Notes: a model not told the origin generated them from the letters alone. DNA of 64,000 bases from Sclerurus mexicanus (GCA_013396755.1 VWZF01003203.1:62001-126000), one strand, 5' to 3'; counted from the first letter of the stretch, positions 51,501 through 64,000 are shown. A program made the numbers and translations.

Positions 51501-54500
51501 TGGGGCAACACTGCACTCACATCCTGCACCTGCGTCCATTGTTCCACCCATGTCTTGTATTTATAAGAATTCATTTATTTAAACTTTTTATAAGCAGCCT
51601 ATCTTCCATTCTCCTTGAGAAGGAAAAATATTATGCAGCACTCCACAGTTCTTAAAACGCTGTATTGAAGGGCAAAGGTCATCTGCTATAAAATGTGACC
51701 TTAAGCATAAAATGCACGTTACATTTAATTTTCAGTTGCAGCCTAACTTGTGAACTGTTTCAGCCCTATTGCCAAGGTATGCTGTCTCCTCAGCCTGATT
51801 TCCTAAGGATTGGAAACTTATGCTTCAACTGTCTGACAATTACCCATGCCTTCTATCTAACTCTGCAACATATTGGCCAGTTCCAACCAATGCCACAAAA
51901 CGGCAGAGAACTCAAAGAAGGACTCAAAGTCTAACAAGATCATTGTTGGCTGGAAGAGCTGCTGACCGATACACATGGTCTGACCAGCCAGTCAGCACTT
52001 ACCAAAAAGTGCCCTGACATGCACTGCCTCTTGGCCAGCTGGAAAGTGACTGGGACTACCCTGAGGAAAATCAAGCAACAGGAGACCTGAAGGAGATATG
52101 GGCTATTTATCATCACTGGAGATGTAGGCTGGGCATCTACAATGCATTCACAGGCAATCAGAATTTATTAGCTCCACTATTGATGGAAGAATCACACTTT
52201 ACAGGACTGAAAACAACACTTAGTGCTCCTGTTGAAGATCAAAAGCAAATTATGCCAAGCACATACTTCATTCTGCTTTAGCCAGGAAAAAAAGGCAGAA
52301 GGAATGAAGGAAATGAGATTTCAGTTACTTGCTGGAATTGCACAAGAGAGCAGAGATGACTGCCAGAATATGCCTCTTTTTCCAGTTAGGGACTACTTAC
52401 TGACTCAAGTTCAAATGCTACGTACCAAGGCTGGCAATATAAAACTATGTTAGCTCATTTGTATGATATTCATATATGGCTATTCAGAGTGACTCTTTAA
52501 TATAAGATAATATATACTATGTAACACTTGCAGAACTTTCCCCCCCAAACTAAGAAACCTTTAGGATTATCATCATAATAATTTCATAAAATAAATACAA
52601 ACCACTTTGTACAAGCTTTGTTAGGACCTTCAGCAACCTCAGAACACAGTAACTCTTTGGGCTGGCTATTTAACAGAAACTTCTGTAATCAAAGACACAA
52701 CACAACAGTCCAAGATAAAGTCAAAATTAGATTTAAATTGGATTTCAAAACCTAAGTACCCACCGGAGATATACTAGACTTACTGCTGTACTGTAAAATG
52801 TTTGAAAACTGTTTTCACAGCAGCAAACATTTATTAACTAGACGGAATGTTCCCACTCCACAAAAAAAAAGTCTTTGTTTTAGAGAGTGTTCAAGAGTCC
52901 AGAACAGAACATTAATTTCATGCTTACTGTCTAAAGTCAATTCATATGGATAATCAGAAATAGTCAGAAGTTAAAATTTAGTTGAGTCTTAATGAACACG
53001 GCTTGCTGCCACCACTTGCTACCAGTCACTAAAATTTCCAAGATACGTAGTGAGTCAAGACTAAAAAGGTCAAATAGAGTAATGATTAAAAAAAAGGTCT
53101 CATCTACGGACCAGAATAGCTAATAATTTTGAAGTCTACAACTACATTTACAGGAAAGTTAAAGTCAGAAGTTATTCAATTCCATATTACATTTAAGGGT
53201 GTAAGCTCACCGCAAACTTTTTTTACTGTTGACACACAAGTTGTAAACCAGCTTTTCTAAAATTCATCTACCAGAAAAGTGCAATTTCTTGACTAGATAG
53301 AAGAATGGTTGTCTCTGTAAATGTGGCTGCTATTTTTTTTGTCTAGTATCACTGCCTGCGGTTTAGCTGCTATTAAGCACCTCTTTTTTTTTTTTTAAAT
53401 ACATTTTCATACTTTTAGACGTGGGACATGCTTCCAGCTCCTAAATGACCTGCAGTGCAATTTACTGTAGTGTGTACTGTACAAAGTTCTTTGGTATCCA
53501 CAGGAACAGTTACCAACTGATGTGAACTTCCTTCCCTAAAGAGCTTGTTTTGAATAACAAACTACTCCAGGGGGAAATACATTATCTTGTCTAATCAAAT
53601 GTTCAAGCGAGGCTCATTTCATTCCAGGGTTTTACTATGTATTGTGCAAATGTGTGTGACACTGACCTTTAATTAAATCTCAACCCTAAAGGAAGACAGT
53701 AAAAGCTCAGCAGCCCAGACTGCGTATATGATTTTAAAGCTGTATTTAAATGATTTGAAGAATTAATCAAAATCTCCTAATTTTTAGTGACTGTGTTCTC
53801 TAAGATGTTTGCTTTCATGTAATCTGCATTAAAAGGGTTTTTGCAAACATCAGTAGTTATTTGTTCTTACTTTCAGCTCTAAAATAGATGTTAAGCATAC
53901 CACCTGACATATAGTTCGTATTATTAACATACTTCCCTTTATCCAAGTGTATTTATCCTCCATTTTTTGATTACATATAAGTGTTCCACACTGAGAAATA
54001 TGTACTTTAGACAGAGAACAATTTAACAGCACAGCATTACATACATGTAGGGCAAAAGTTCATTTTTCACGTCAGAGATCTCGTGTCAAGTAAAAATATA
54101 ACTTGGCCTCTCGTGATGTCTCCCCAGGTGGCATGGAGCAGGAGCAGCCAAGCCATTCCTGAGAGTCCTTCTGCTGAGGAGACATCTTTGAGGGAGTCTC
54201 CTGCCCAGGTCCCACCAGGGAAGAGATGGACATGTCAAGGACAGGCAGGAAAGAAGAAGAAACCAGGAGAGGTACTAGGGTGCTTTCTTCAGTGCCCTCT
54301 TGCCTTCATCTCAACTACCCCAAAGCTGATGACCCTAGATAGGAGAAGAGAGCATTTAGCATGCTCATGGCAAACTGGGAAAGCAGAGCAGGAAAGTCTG
54401 ACACCGTGAAAAGCACTACTTAAGAAGGACATACTCTGACACATTACTCAAGTATGCAGTGTTGATTATGTGTATCCATGAAAAAAAAAACCTACATGAT

Positions 54501-55574
54501 TCCTGTGGTTAAACAGATATCAATACTGAAATTTTTTGCCACTTCCTCCAGACTACTGTCAGAAAGACAATATAATTGCACTATAAATAAAATCAGCAAT
54601 ATAATAAAAAAAAATTTCAAAAACTGGTCCGTTACTGAGGTGCTACTATACTTTTGCTGTACTGGTCAAATACAGTTTTTACAGTAAACGCTTTACACAT
54701 GCATGCATGGTACAAAGGTCTTGGTAAATCAGAATAAATCCATTAAACCCCAAATACTCTTGCTTTTTTGCAACTGATGCAAACCAGTTGTATTACTACA
54801 TCCCTTGAGCATTCTCTGCTTGCAAAGTGAAGAGTCACAAGTTTAAGGTAGAGAAGCTCTACCAAGCACCAAAGCTATACCTTTGAAATGTTTACATTTC
54901 AAAACTATTTTAAAAAATGGTCCTAATGATTCAATTCCAAGCTTTATTCTGTTTGTTCTTAATATGTTTTTGATACCCATTCATGTAAATGAGAAAACAA
55001 AGTAGTTATTCTTACTATTAATTTTCAGTTCTAGTTAGCTGCAGAGGTTAATACTAAATTAGCTAGTTTTCAGAACTTTCTTGAATTAAACCTTTAGTTT
55101 TGAGTTAAATGCAAATTCTTCTTTGTTTTTGTACTTGTTTTGAAGAATAAAGTAACAATATTAGCTCCTATTGATATAGCATTGTACTAGTTTTGAACAC
55201 ATTTTTGTATATTTATATTTTAGATAATTTGTGTTTAGACACAGATGGAGGATGATTTTATTCTAGTTTAAAGAAGCTTGATTTTTATTTTTTTGTAACA
55301 AACCTGGTGACAAGCATGCTCATGCCAATATTTTACTTCACATAATAAAAAAAGTGAACTTCCTTTCCATGTGCCTCTTTACATGCTCAGGAAACGTCAC
55401 TGGGATGTTTTCCTTGTGATAACAAAGCACTCAGATTGTGGAGAACTGAACATGGAAACTAAGGTAAAGGATGGCAGTAATACAATTTAAAACAACTTAC
55501 AAATACTACCAGATGGAGAGAAGCATAAAGCTTCCCTCCACACAGTACTCGTTATTCAAGCATTCAGCTAAGAT

Positions 55575-55617
55575 GGCATTTTTGCCAAGTATTTTTGCAA
55601 GCCAGTATTTTTGCAAA
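55575..55617. repeat. Short direct repeat around GTATTTTTGCAA
   Basis: AAGTATTTTTGCAA and CCAGTATTTTTGCAA lie about 18 bp apart and share a 12-bp core, GTATTTTTGCAA, a small tandem-type duplication. Confidence 0.7.
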
Positions 55618-56439
55618 GACAGATATATTCTTTTCCCATTTTTTTCAGGGTACATAAATCCCGGTTGAAATGCAAAGAAGGGTTTATTTCTTCCTCTTTT
55701 TTCATCCATGAGAAAAGAGATGAAATCATTTAATGCCTGAGCTACTACAGGCGCAGATACTAGAGGTCATATTTAACATTTTTAGCAGGAGTTGAAAAGT
55801 TCAACTGAAAAGCTTCAGTGGACTTTATGAAGACAAAACATTAGATCGTATCATATTTGCTCCTGATTCATCTCCTAAACAACACAATTTAGCTTAACTA
55901 AATTCTGAATTGACCCTCAGGCTTTTTAAATGTATGCATTAGATACAACTGTGCCTCTCTGATAGCACTTCAGAGGTTGTGAAACTTCAGGAGCTTCACT
56001 GCTAAGTATGTGTAAAATGGCCTTACTCCTTTAGTAGCTCCTATTGAGAGCAGTTTTCCCTCTGGATAATCACAGGCTCTCTCATGTTATCAGACAACTG
56101 CTTTTACAAGGACAGGCTGGTAGAAATGTGTGGATGATTCCCTTTTTGTAGAAGCCTCTCATAGCTTACAGAAAGAAAACCATCATGCATTCTTGGCAAG
56201 ACAGGCAATGTGCTCTCTCACGTTTGCTACAGTGCAACTGGAAAAAATGAAATAAGGGCTAATAGGGGAATCTCACTGGCATATTAAGGCAAAACTTTCA
56301 CCTGAACAACAGCTATGATTCATTTGTTCTTTTAGTTAATCTATTTAAAAATGAATCAGCATAGTGCTGATATAGGATATATTGGAAAGTAATCTCTTCT
56401 GGAAATGACTTTTTAAACTTAAACTAAGAAGGCTTCTGC

Positions 56440-56600
56440 AGGGTTACACCAGAGGTCCTTCTAGCCCAGTATCCTTTTCCCAGCAATGGATATCCAAAAA
56501 GACATGGGCAAGTTCAGGATAAGGATGCATAACAACACTTCTCTCTAAACAGTCTTCCAGGACTTCTCAAGAACCTGAGCAAAACCGGGTTTCTACATGC
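56440..56600 (+). repeat. Possible ancient amniote interspersed repeat
   Basis: The text CCAGAGGTCCTTCTAGCCCA followed by GTATCCTTTTCCCAGCAATG resembles a widespread old amniote repeat whose consensus reads close to 'ggtccatctagcccagtatcctgt...cagtggcc'. Similarity weakens after about 56500. I cannot assign it to a named family without a library search, and orientation is nominal. Confidence 0.4.
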
Positions 56601-58675
56601 TCAGGAGCCCTCAGCTGATTTCTGTTTTGTGAACTCTGAACTCATCCCATCTCCTCCAATGGCCACGCGAGCTTTATTAACATAGCTTTGGTTCTACTTA
56701 CTGTCACTGACATGGCATGCACTGGAACAAGGCTCCCTTTTTACTTTACATCCACAGGAACACTATGACACTGGCTTATCCAATACCATGGGAATACACA
56801 CAGAATTTAAACACGTATGCCTATAGGTACCATCCTCAGCCAAATCACCACTCATGGGATTTTGCATATCTGTCTCTCATATTTTCAATAAAAATAGTAA
56901 AGTAATAGAGCAGAACTGGCTTGCAGTCATACAACAGAGCCAAGAGAAAAGAGTTTTTGTGACATAAGACTCAAACAGCTACGTAAGTCTTGTATACTCA
57001 AGTTCACGTGAGTTGATTGCTTTTGAAAGGCATCAGACTAAGCCTTAAAACTCCAGTCCACAAAGTTAAGTTTAGAAATAACTGCAGTGAATGTAGCTAT
57101 GTTTACTTATCCAAAAGGGTAAGGGTGAGCAAGACAGACCTGTTCTTATACCACCTAACCACTGCAAGAAATGCCAGTGTTCACATCAGAAGCAGCAAAA
57201 TCAACACACTGCACTGGGTTTCTTCTGATACACAGATTCCCAGTGGCTTTCGGTCTGACTGTAATCTCTGCCCATAGATACAGAGGTGGAGGAAGTAAGC
57301 CTGCTTGTTTAGATAGCCATCACCTTCCCATTACATCCTACTGCTTGTTCCATCTTTGCTTTCTTCATCCCCATTTTGTGTCACCCGCCCTCAGTTAAAA
57401 CCACGGAAATAATCTGCACTAAAAATAACCTCTCCCTCCACCTCATTTGGTCAGGCCAAACAAACAGCTTTACCAGGACACAGCTGAGGGCACAGTGCAG
57501 GCATAAAAAATGGGAAAGCGGAGTGGATAGTGATGGGGGAGGGTTGGAGGAAGGAGGATGATGGCCTAGCCTGGCAGCACTGCTGGAACAAATACACATG
57601 AAACTAAACAGTAAGCACTCCTTAGCATGCACTTTCAGAGCAGTGACATGATTCAAAGACTGATGACTTGCTTAAAATATAAAACCTGGAGAGAATAATA
57701 ATTGATGTAGAGACATGAAAAGGGTATCATATGAGCACAAGCATTTCAAAAAAGTAAGTAAATTCAAAGTCACTTGGCCAGTGATATGCCCTCCAGTTCT
57801 GAAATATCAGGTCCCAACATGAACCCACCCTTTTCACACTGGAAAAACCTGCCCAGGAAGAATATGCACTGACACAACTTAGCCAGCTCTTAAATACAGC
57901 AAACAAAGAGTGCTCAGAGCAAACTGTTCTCTCTTGCTAGAAGCGAATGCCTGGAATTCTCCCCAAAATCAGGCTGACTGTCAAGAGTCAAGATTTTCTC
58001 CCTACTACATTCTTACATTCCATAGAGCGGCCCTTCATAAAATGACTAACAAATATTTCACTTTAAATTTCCCAAGCAAAGCAATATGGTTTGTGTTTTG
58101 TTTTTTTTTTAACACCCACCTAATTATGTTACTTGCAAGGATGTTTTGTTGTTCGTGTTTTGTAAAAGGAAAAAGAAAACTTCCATTTACTACATACTTT
58201 TTATTTCTGTATTTCCCCAAGGATTGAAACCCCTAAAATTTAGTTATGTTCGCACCTATCATGTAAGCACGGATCAGGAATGGTATTAGTATGACATTTG
58301 GCTGTACTTGTACTATAATAATCACACCACTCCTAACGATTATTGAAGCAAAAAAAAGAAAGATATGCCCTTCAGTGTGATAATCCTTTAGGTCAACAAC
58401 ACTCCAAGCTTCTTGTCAGCAATTTTCCCCCTTAAACCCACTTCATTAGGAAAGCAAGAACTACTGGTAACAGGAATACGAAATGGGAGCTGTTTCTCCT
58501 TTCCACAGAATTCGCTATCACAAGCAAGATTACTAATGACACCTGATATCCTAAGATCTGTGTCCGTAGCTGTTTAAACCTCTCACTAGCAAAATCACCA
58601 GCTTTGTCTTTACTCTCAAAGCTCTCTCATGAAGACAAATACACAACACACATCTCCAAAGCCTGCAGACTACCA

Positions 58676-58701
58676 AGTCCTATGGCACTTGCCATAGGAC
58701 T
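58676..58701. repeat. 26-bp near-perfect palindrome
   Basis: AGTCCTATGGCA (58676-58687) and TGCCATAGGACT (58690-58701) are exact reverse complements separated by CT. Too short a loop for an RNA hairpin without opening the inner pairs; could act as a cruciform or a dyad binding site, or be fortuitous. Confidence 0.9.
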
Positions 58702-59799
58702 CATGTGTCCCTCCTTGCTGCAATACTTGGGAGCTGTCACCAACACTTAAAAGCTACTCACCTGCCACTCTTCACTTGGAGAACTTTTTCACTGATGCCA
58801 CAGACTTGAGATAAACTTGTTTTATTCTCCAAACTCTTGTTTCCATTTTCACATGCTGGAGGGGCTACTGCTACCAGCCTCTGAAATTTATTTTTCAGCC
58901 CCCTGTTAGCCACCAGTCCTAGTTCTTGAATAGATTAGAACCTTGTACAGAAGTACAGAAAGTTTTATACTTAAATGCATAAACGCACACCAGTGCGCAC
59001 ATGTATGAAAACAAAAACAAGTTCTTGCTGCTTTTAATTGAAAATATCTGAAGGCATGCTCTTTGCTTCCTGGAGCCTTTAGAGATAATACTTCTGACTG
59101 CATTACCTCCCACAGACATTTTTTTTCTGATTAGAAAATGTTAGGCCCTGTCCAATTAGATATGTGTAACTCTCCATAATAAGAACTGAATCTTTTGCAT
59201 CTTAGCAGGAATTAGATTTAAAACAATCAACATGTGGAAGCACAAGACAGTTTTGCATATGCTATATTATAGTCTGCTACACTGTCTGATAGCACCCTGG
59301 AAGAACATCCACTAAGAGAAATTATTACTGTCTGTTTACATAACGTGGCCAGGACAAATCAGGTAGATAACTAATGAAGTCTCTAGATTAATTCAATACG
59401 TGATTATAGAAGCTTTAGTTTTGAAAAAGAAGTCCCAGGGGCTTTCAACCAACATGCCCATAGGAACTCTGTGAACTGAAAGAAAAATGGCAAACATGAA
59501 AGACCAACTGACATAACTTTGTGTCTTCCAAGGTTTTGCACATTTTCAGAAGTTTTTACCTTCTTCAGCATGAGGTGATTCATGTCACTGAAAATATAGC
59601 TTTAAATGCCTGAAATAGGGCAGTTGTATCTCTGTGTATTTGTGAGACTGATCATTACATTCCCTGTTGTAGAATATCCCAAACATATGGACTACCATAC
59701 ATCACAGAAAAGAGGAATTTCTGCTCTCCTCCACTTCACTTTCTCGCTCTGAAAAGACGGACACAAGAATATGCAATTACAGCTTTTTAAATACTAAAA

Positions 59800-60060
59800 A
59801 TTGTATTTGGCTCCCATTCCCCTTCAACTTGGAGTGTTCTCTTTCCAGGAGCAAACATACTCAGTTTTCTTTGTCTCCTCTTACTCCTGATGCTCTCCTC
59901 CGGACTCCATTTGTGTACTTCTTCTTAAGTTCAGTTCCCAAAATTAGACACAATACCTCAGCTGAGGATTCACCGTTGCCAAAAGGAACAGCATAATTAG
60001 TTTGCATTTTTTTGTACAACAGCCTTGTTAATGCATCTCAGAATGAGTTGAGGTCCGTTA
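59800..60060 (-). mobile_element. Ancient CR1/L3-like LINE fragment, minus strand
   Basis: The plus strand shows CTCTCCTCCGGACTCCATTT, CACAATACCTCAGCTGAGGA and later ACAGCCTTGTTAATGC. In order and spacing these resemble the reverse complement of the CR1/L3 segment that normally reads near 'ctggacccactcca...gggcacaatactccaggtgagg'. Divergence is high, so subfamily and ends are uncertain; similarity may begin up to about 100 bp earlier. Confidence 0.6.
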
Positions 60061-61289
60061 CTGTAACAAAGAAGTTTTGCTGCACTACAAGCAGGGGTTT
60101 TTTTGCATCATGTATCCTCTTCCATTCCCTTCCCCAGAGACTTTCTGTTTATTCCTAAGAGGCTGCCAGAAAGGGATGACTGTTGGCCTGCTGGAGACAA
60201 CCAAGTCTGACAAACTTAAATGTACAGATTTAGTATTACCAAGATCCTACAGCAACTTGTTCTTAATTCTTTGTACTGCTAAAAAACCTTGAAAAGCGAA
60301 ACAGAACTTTATTATTTTCTTTGAAATGTACTAGTCACAACTGATAAAGTAAGATGAACAGAGGTAGAGATTTAAAAATGAAAAAAAGTGATCAAAAAAG
60401 ATTTTTAACTAAGTAAAAAGATGCCTTCGCTAGTAGCCACTCCTTACTATTTTTGCTCCTCTAATCACAATCTACAACTCTTTTTCCCACAAACCACAAG
60501 TGCTGAATCATGTAAGACCTAAACTGACATAAAAATAACAAAATTCTGCTACTTGCAGTGTTTCCCCAAGGGAGATCAGAAAGTTCAGACCATTTTCTCT
60601 TAGTGACACACAGCATTAGGAACTGCGAAGAAAAAAAATGGCATTTTGGTATTTTTAAACATTTTATTTCTCTAATGAGAATGGTTGCAAACAATGGTCT
60701 TCTTTTCTGCTAAATCAGGCAAACTGCAATGAACGATTAAGGAACCCTGAGCAGATTCAAAAGCACAAATGTCCTTTGTGGTACTGTAAACATTCAAAAC
60801 CAGGCTGAAAACCAATTTATTTTCCATTTTAAGAATAAAAATAAAGTGTGTTCTTCTGCATAGAAGAAAATATTAGTCATGGTAGATAATTTTAAAAATG
60901 CTTCTTCATAGGGCATACATGGCAGCATAGCAAATGAGATGACATGTCATTACACATGAAAGAATAAAAAATTGAATGCAATGGATTTTTTGAACAGACT
61001 AGTCAAAAAACGTATGACAGATCTGAAAATACCAAAGCCCTTTGGGCTCTGCTAGTGTTGGCAGAGAGACCTTCACTCTTACCTGCAACTGTGTTCAAGT
61101 TCTCTTGGAATTAAGAAATAATCTACTATAATTCTGTAAAGATACCAACTCAGTGTTAAACTCCCCCCAAAAACATAAAACAATGACAACAGAAACCTCT
61201 CCCATAATAACAAAAGACTAAATAATGAAAAAGAAAACATAACACCTTGAATGCTGTTTCTCGCTGCAAACAGGGTCTAGTAAAACTAG

Positions 61290-61600
61290 AATATATATGG
61301 AAGGGCCACAAGAATGAGCAAAGACATAGAATAAGACCTGCGAGAGAACCAGTTGACTCCTTAGCGAAAAGACAAATATCTGAAGGGATATGATATGCAA
61401 TGAGAAGGGCAATGTAGAAAAGATTAAATATTTCTAATAGAGAAACTAGGGAAGGCCAGTGGGCAGCAGGCTTGAAGGAAAAAAAAAACCTAACAAAACA
61501 AAACAAGTGAAACCTTCCAAATCGATCAAGTGGCACTTCCTCATACAACACATACTTAAACTGCAGAACTCACTGCCAGAAATGAAAGCTCACACAGGTT
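61290..61600 (+). mobile_element. Ancient CR1/L3-like LINE fragment, plus strand
   Basis: In sense orientation the stretch contains GAAGGGATATGATATGCAAT, GGGCAGCAGGCTTGAAGG and CACTTCCTCATACAACACAT followed by CTGCAGAACTCACTGCCAG. This corresponds in order to the CR1/L3 3' region (gatatgatag, gggcagcaggttt, cttcacacaacgca, gtggaactcattgccac). A 131-codon minus-strand frame at 61156-61551 overlaps it antisense and is not considered a gene. Ends are approximate. Confidence 0.7.
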
Positions 61601-61610
61601 GGGGGGGGGG
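61601..61610. repeat. Poly-G run (10 G)
   Basis: Ten consecutive G directly after the ancient CR1/L3-like fragment. Confidence 0.95.
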
Positions 61611-64000
61611 AAATTTCCTCGAAGAAAAATCCACCACAATTCTTAAATACAGAAATACCACTCCCAGTCAAAAAATACCTCAGCCATAAAACTGCAGAGA
61701 CTAGGACAATCCGTGTGGGAAACATCACTATGTGCTTGTCCCCTTCCTAAACTCTTTTTCCTGTTTCACAATCAGTCATGGTCAAAGATGAGATGTGGTG
61801 CTAAATGAACTCATGATCTGAGCTGGTAGTTTTCTTATGGTTTTATTGAGCTGTGCAAATCAATTTAAGGTAAATTACCTAAGACTGTGCATGAAACCTT
61901 TCCTTCTGCACAGAAAGTTATGCTGGTGCAGCCTACTGTTCAGCAAGCCTTTTAAAGATATTATTATTAAAAAAAACCACAATATGAAAATGAATCACAG
62001 TGATTGAAAAGACCTACTGTTCACAGCTTAATAGCATCCAGGGAACTGTCACTTATCTGAAAAAGATTTTGCTTATTTCAAGTTCTGTGCCAATCTCTAA
62101 CCTACACAACTTTACCCACCCCCAAGAAAATCCATAAAAGTGCTCAACGACCTCCCAAATATAAAATTAACAGGGGGAAAATGATTCGCTTGTTTTGTTT
62201 TTCAGTTGAAAGTATTTGTGATTTTTATATTAATATCTCTGCATAACCGGAAACTCAACTGCATGAATGCTGTGCTGGCAGTACTAGCTGTGCATTTACG
62301 TCCATATATATCCGTATGTTTAAGCCTTTGCAAGATTAGACCCTAGGGAATATAGCTGCTTAGGATGACTTCTGTATTTATGGAATATTACAGTCCTTGC
62401 CAGGCTTTCATTCATCAGTGAGGAGACTCAAAACCTGTTCTGTAGAACTGAAGGCCAAGGATGAAATTTTATCCTGTATTTCTTCAAAATCTAGTGAAAA
62501 TCTCTAGTTTGAATGGTTGGCTCTCAGAAATGTCAAGAGCCACCTTCCTCTACTGACATGATTTTTAGTTCATACAATTATCTTTTAATTATGATTTCTC
62601 ATTTATGTATTCCCTGACTAACTGCTCTTTTGGTCCAAAATATACACTCTGCTGTTGGTTAGCATGTTAAATTTACTGTTGTTAAAATCTAGGGAGAAAT
62701 TTAGCGGATAAAAACAGTGACGAAAAATGTTAATTCTAGGGGTGGAAAAAAGAAAGCTGTACTGTTCAATTGAAAGTATGCTATCCTAAATAAGCGAGTT
62801 TTCTCTTCCCAAAAGGAATAGGCAATACTGACACTCTGGAATGGAAAGAGAAGCTAGAGGACACCTGCCTGCCAGAAAGAATAATCTCACTCAAATGTTT
62901 AAAGCTCCAAATCCTGCCATGAAGCCTCACTCTTCCGTGATAGCTGCAGGAAATCTGGCAAGTAATGGCATGGTTTCAGCAGCAAGTGGTGATACCTGAC
63001 CTCTTCCTCTAGCCAGTGACAACACAGAAGTGACCATGTATTCATTGCACAGTTTTTTCATTGACATTTCTCCTCCAACCTTTTTTGTTCCCTTTGCCTG
63101 GAGCTGAGAACTCCTCAAGAAGCCTCCAGCAAAGGCACTCTGGAGCTGACTGGCAACAAAGTCCTGCTGCTATTTGTGGTCAGCTGCAGGTCTGCCCGCA
63201 AAGGGCACCTAGTTATCTGCACAGAGGGTAGCGAGGACACACTTTCCCCTATTTTAATTAACTATTCTTTGCCTTTTCTTGTTTTCCTACTTGACAGTTC
63301 TTAAATTTGATATTATTTAGCTCCTATGAAAGAAAGTATGTGGGTGTATGTTAAGAAAAGAATGATCTGCACAGTTCTGTCACTTAACATCCTATGGAAG
63401 TGAGGGTGGACGTGATCAAAAAGCGTTCACTGAATTAAGAGAGATAAGAAGGCTTGCATATCTTTAGCCTATTTTATCCTGCTAAACAATTTCACAGTTC
63501 AAAACAGTGGGATAATTATTTGCATTAAAATATGTTTAAGTCCTACTGACAGCACTAAGAAAATTCGAATGGAATGAATTGGCAGAAGTGTCAGAAAACA
63601 TTTACTTTTAAAAGATTTAAAAGGCAAAGTTCATCTCTAACATCGACATAACAGAAAAAATTCCAATATTCTTCTTGCCTAAGTATCCTTTCAAAACATC
63701 CAGCATAGGTTTTTAAAACAAATACTAGTAGATTGATTACAAGAGTACACTTTAAACAAACCAAAATTAATCTACTGATTTAAAGCAAGAAACCATAATC
63801 TGCATGCTTCAAGTGATAGCTGGCATGCTTACAACCACAGGTAGCTTTGTTCCAAGAAATTATTGCAAGAGTTTCCAAAGTAAAAGGCAATATAGACTTA
63901 AAACTGTGTTGTACAAATTACATTCTCCTCCTGTCTCCTTTTAAAAAGAAGGTCCTAAAACTTGAACTGAATCTCTTTAACTACAGAAAAACAAATTATG
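61601..64000 (-). other. GNAL: GNAL intron, distal end of the window; no gene seen
   Basis: Apart from the run of ten G at its start, this AT-rich stretch shows no repeat family, RNA gene or exon that I can recognise. The preceding GNAL exon should lie beyond position 64000. Confidence 0.65.

Larger units (their letters stand above)
46346..59779 (-). other. GNAL: GNAL intron, distal part; mostly unassigned
   Basis: Intronic sequence holding a MIR-like SINE core (about 47.2-47.3 kb), a CA-rich patch at 46.72-46.77 kb, an A/C-rich low-complexity patch at 47.98-48.05 kb, a purine-rich patch at 48.52-48.56 kb, a possible ancient repeat at 56.44-56.60 kb and a 26-bp palindrome at 58676-58701. No GNAL exon encoding the FRSDYIKSIAPITDFEYSQ region was found on the minus strand. 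Confidence 0.65.

Noticed and set aside
57755..57795. Plus-strand TTCAAAGTCACTTGGCCAGT, similar to the reverse complement of the GNAL DFEYSQ region
   Set aside because: Only about 11 bases agree; the flanking translation and splice sites do not fit a GNAL exon.
61156..61551. 131-codon minus-strand frame rich in Phe, Leu and Cys, resembling a membrane protein
   Set aside because: It lies antisense over a purine-rich ancient CR1/L3-like fragment. The hydrophobic composition follows from reading A/G-rich DNA on the opposite strand.
1..64000. CRISPR arrays, operons, phage or insertion sequences of a prokaryotic type
   Set aside because: The sequence is vertebrate intronic DNA; no spaced direct repeats or bacterial gene organisation are present.

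Overview
The window looks like vertebrate, most likely avian, nuclear DNA: AT-rich, gene-poor, and almost entirely intronic. The avian call rests on several CR1 (chicken repeat 1) LINE fragments. Their 3' ends run into the diagnostic repeat of the form (A)GAATCACAGAATC. There is no bacterial, organellar or viral gene content. The species cannot be named from sequence alone.

Only one coding feature can be supported, a 98-bp internal exon on the minus strand at 15190-15287. It has a good 3' splice site and a near-consensus 5' splice site. Its 32 complete codons plus two bases encode a piece of the G-alpha helical domain that fits GNAL (G-alpha-olf, the Gs-class stimulatory subunit) better than GNAS. 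The window therefore lies inside GNAL, transcribed right to left. Positions 1-15189 belong to the intron after this exon and 15288-64000 to the intron before it. I looked by eye for the flanking GNAL exons and found none, so the upstream intron should be at least about 48.7 kb and the downstream one at least about 15.2 kb within this window.

Layout: 1-15189 is intron carrying a near-perfect 84-bp hairpin (2093-2176) and an antisense-looking CR1 tail (10927-11415, which is sense to GNAL). The GNAL exon is at 15190-15287. The long intron from 15288 to 64000 holds a few GC-rich patches (about 17.2-17.6, 18.2-18.6 and 30.6-30.95 kb), a plus-strand CR1 (38930-39530), an older minus-strand CR1 (45511-46290), a MIR-like SINE core (about 47.2 kb) and ancient CR1/L3-like fragments near 59.8-60.06 and 61.3-61.6 kb, with scattered simple repeats. 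Most open reading frames of 60-160 codons here are chance frames in intron or frames through CR1 sequence. No operon-like or multi-gene system is present.

The most unusual object is the 2093-2176 inverted repeat: 32 bp of perfect stem, one A/G mismatch, 6 more base pairs and a 6-nt loop. Its perfection suggests a recent origin (for example a template-switch event) or selection as an RNA hairpin.
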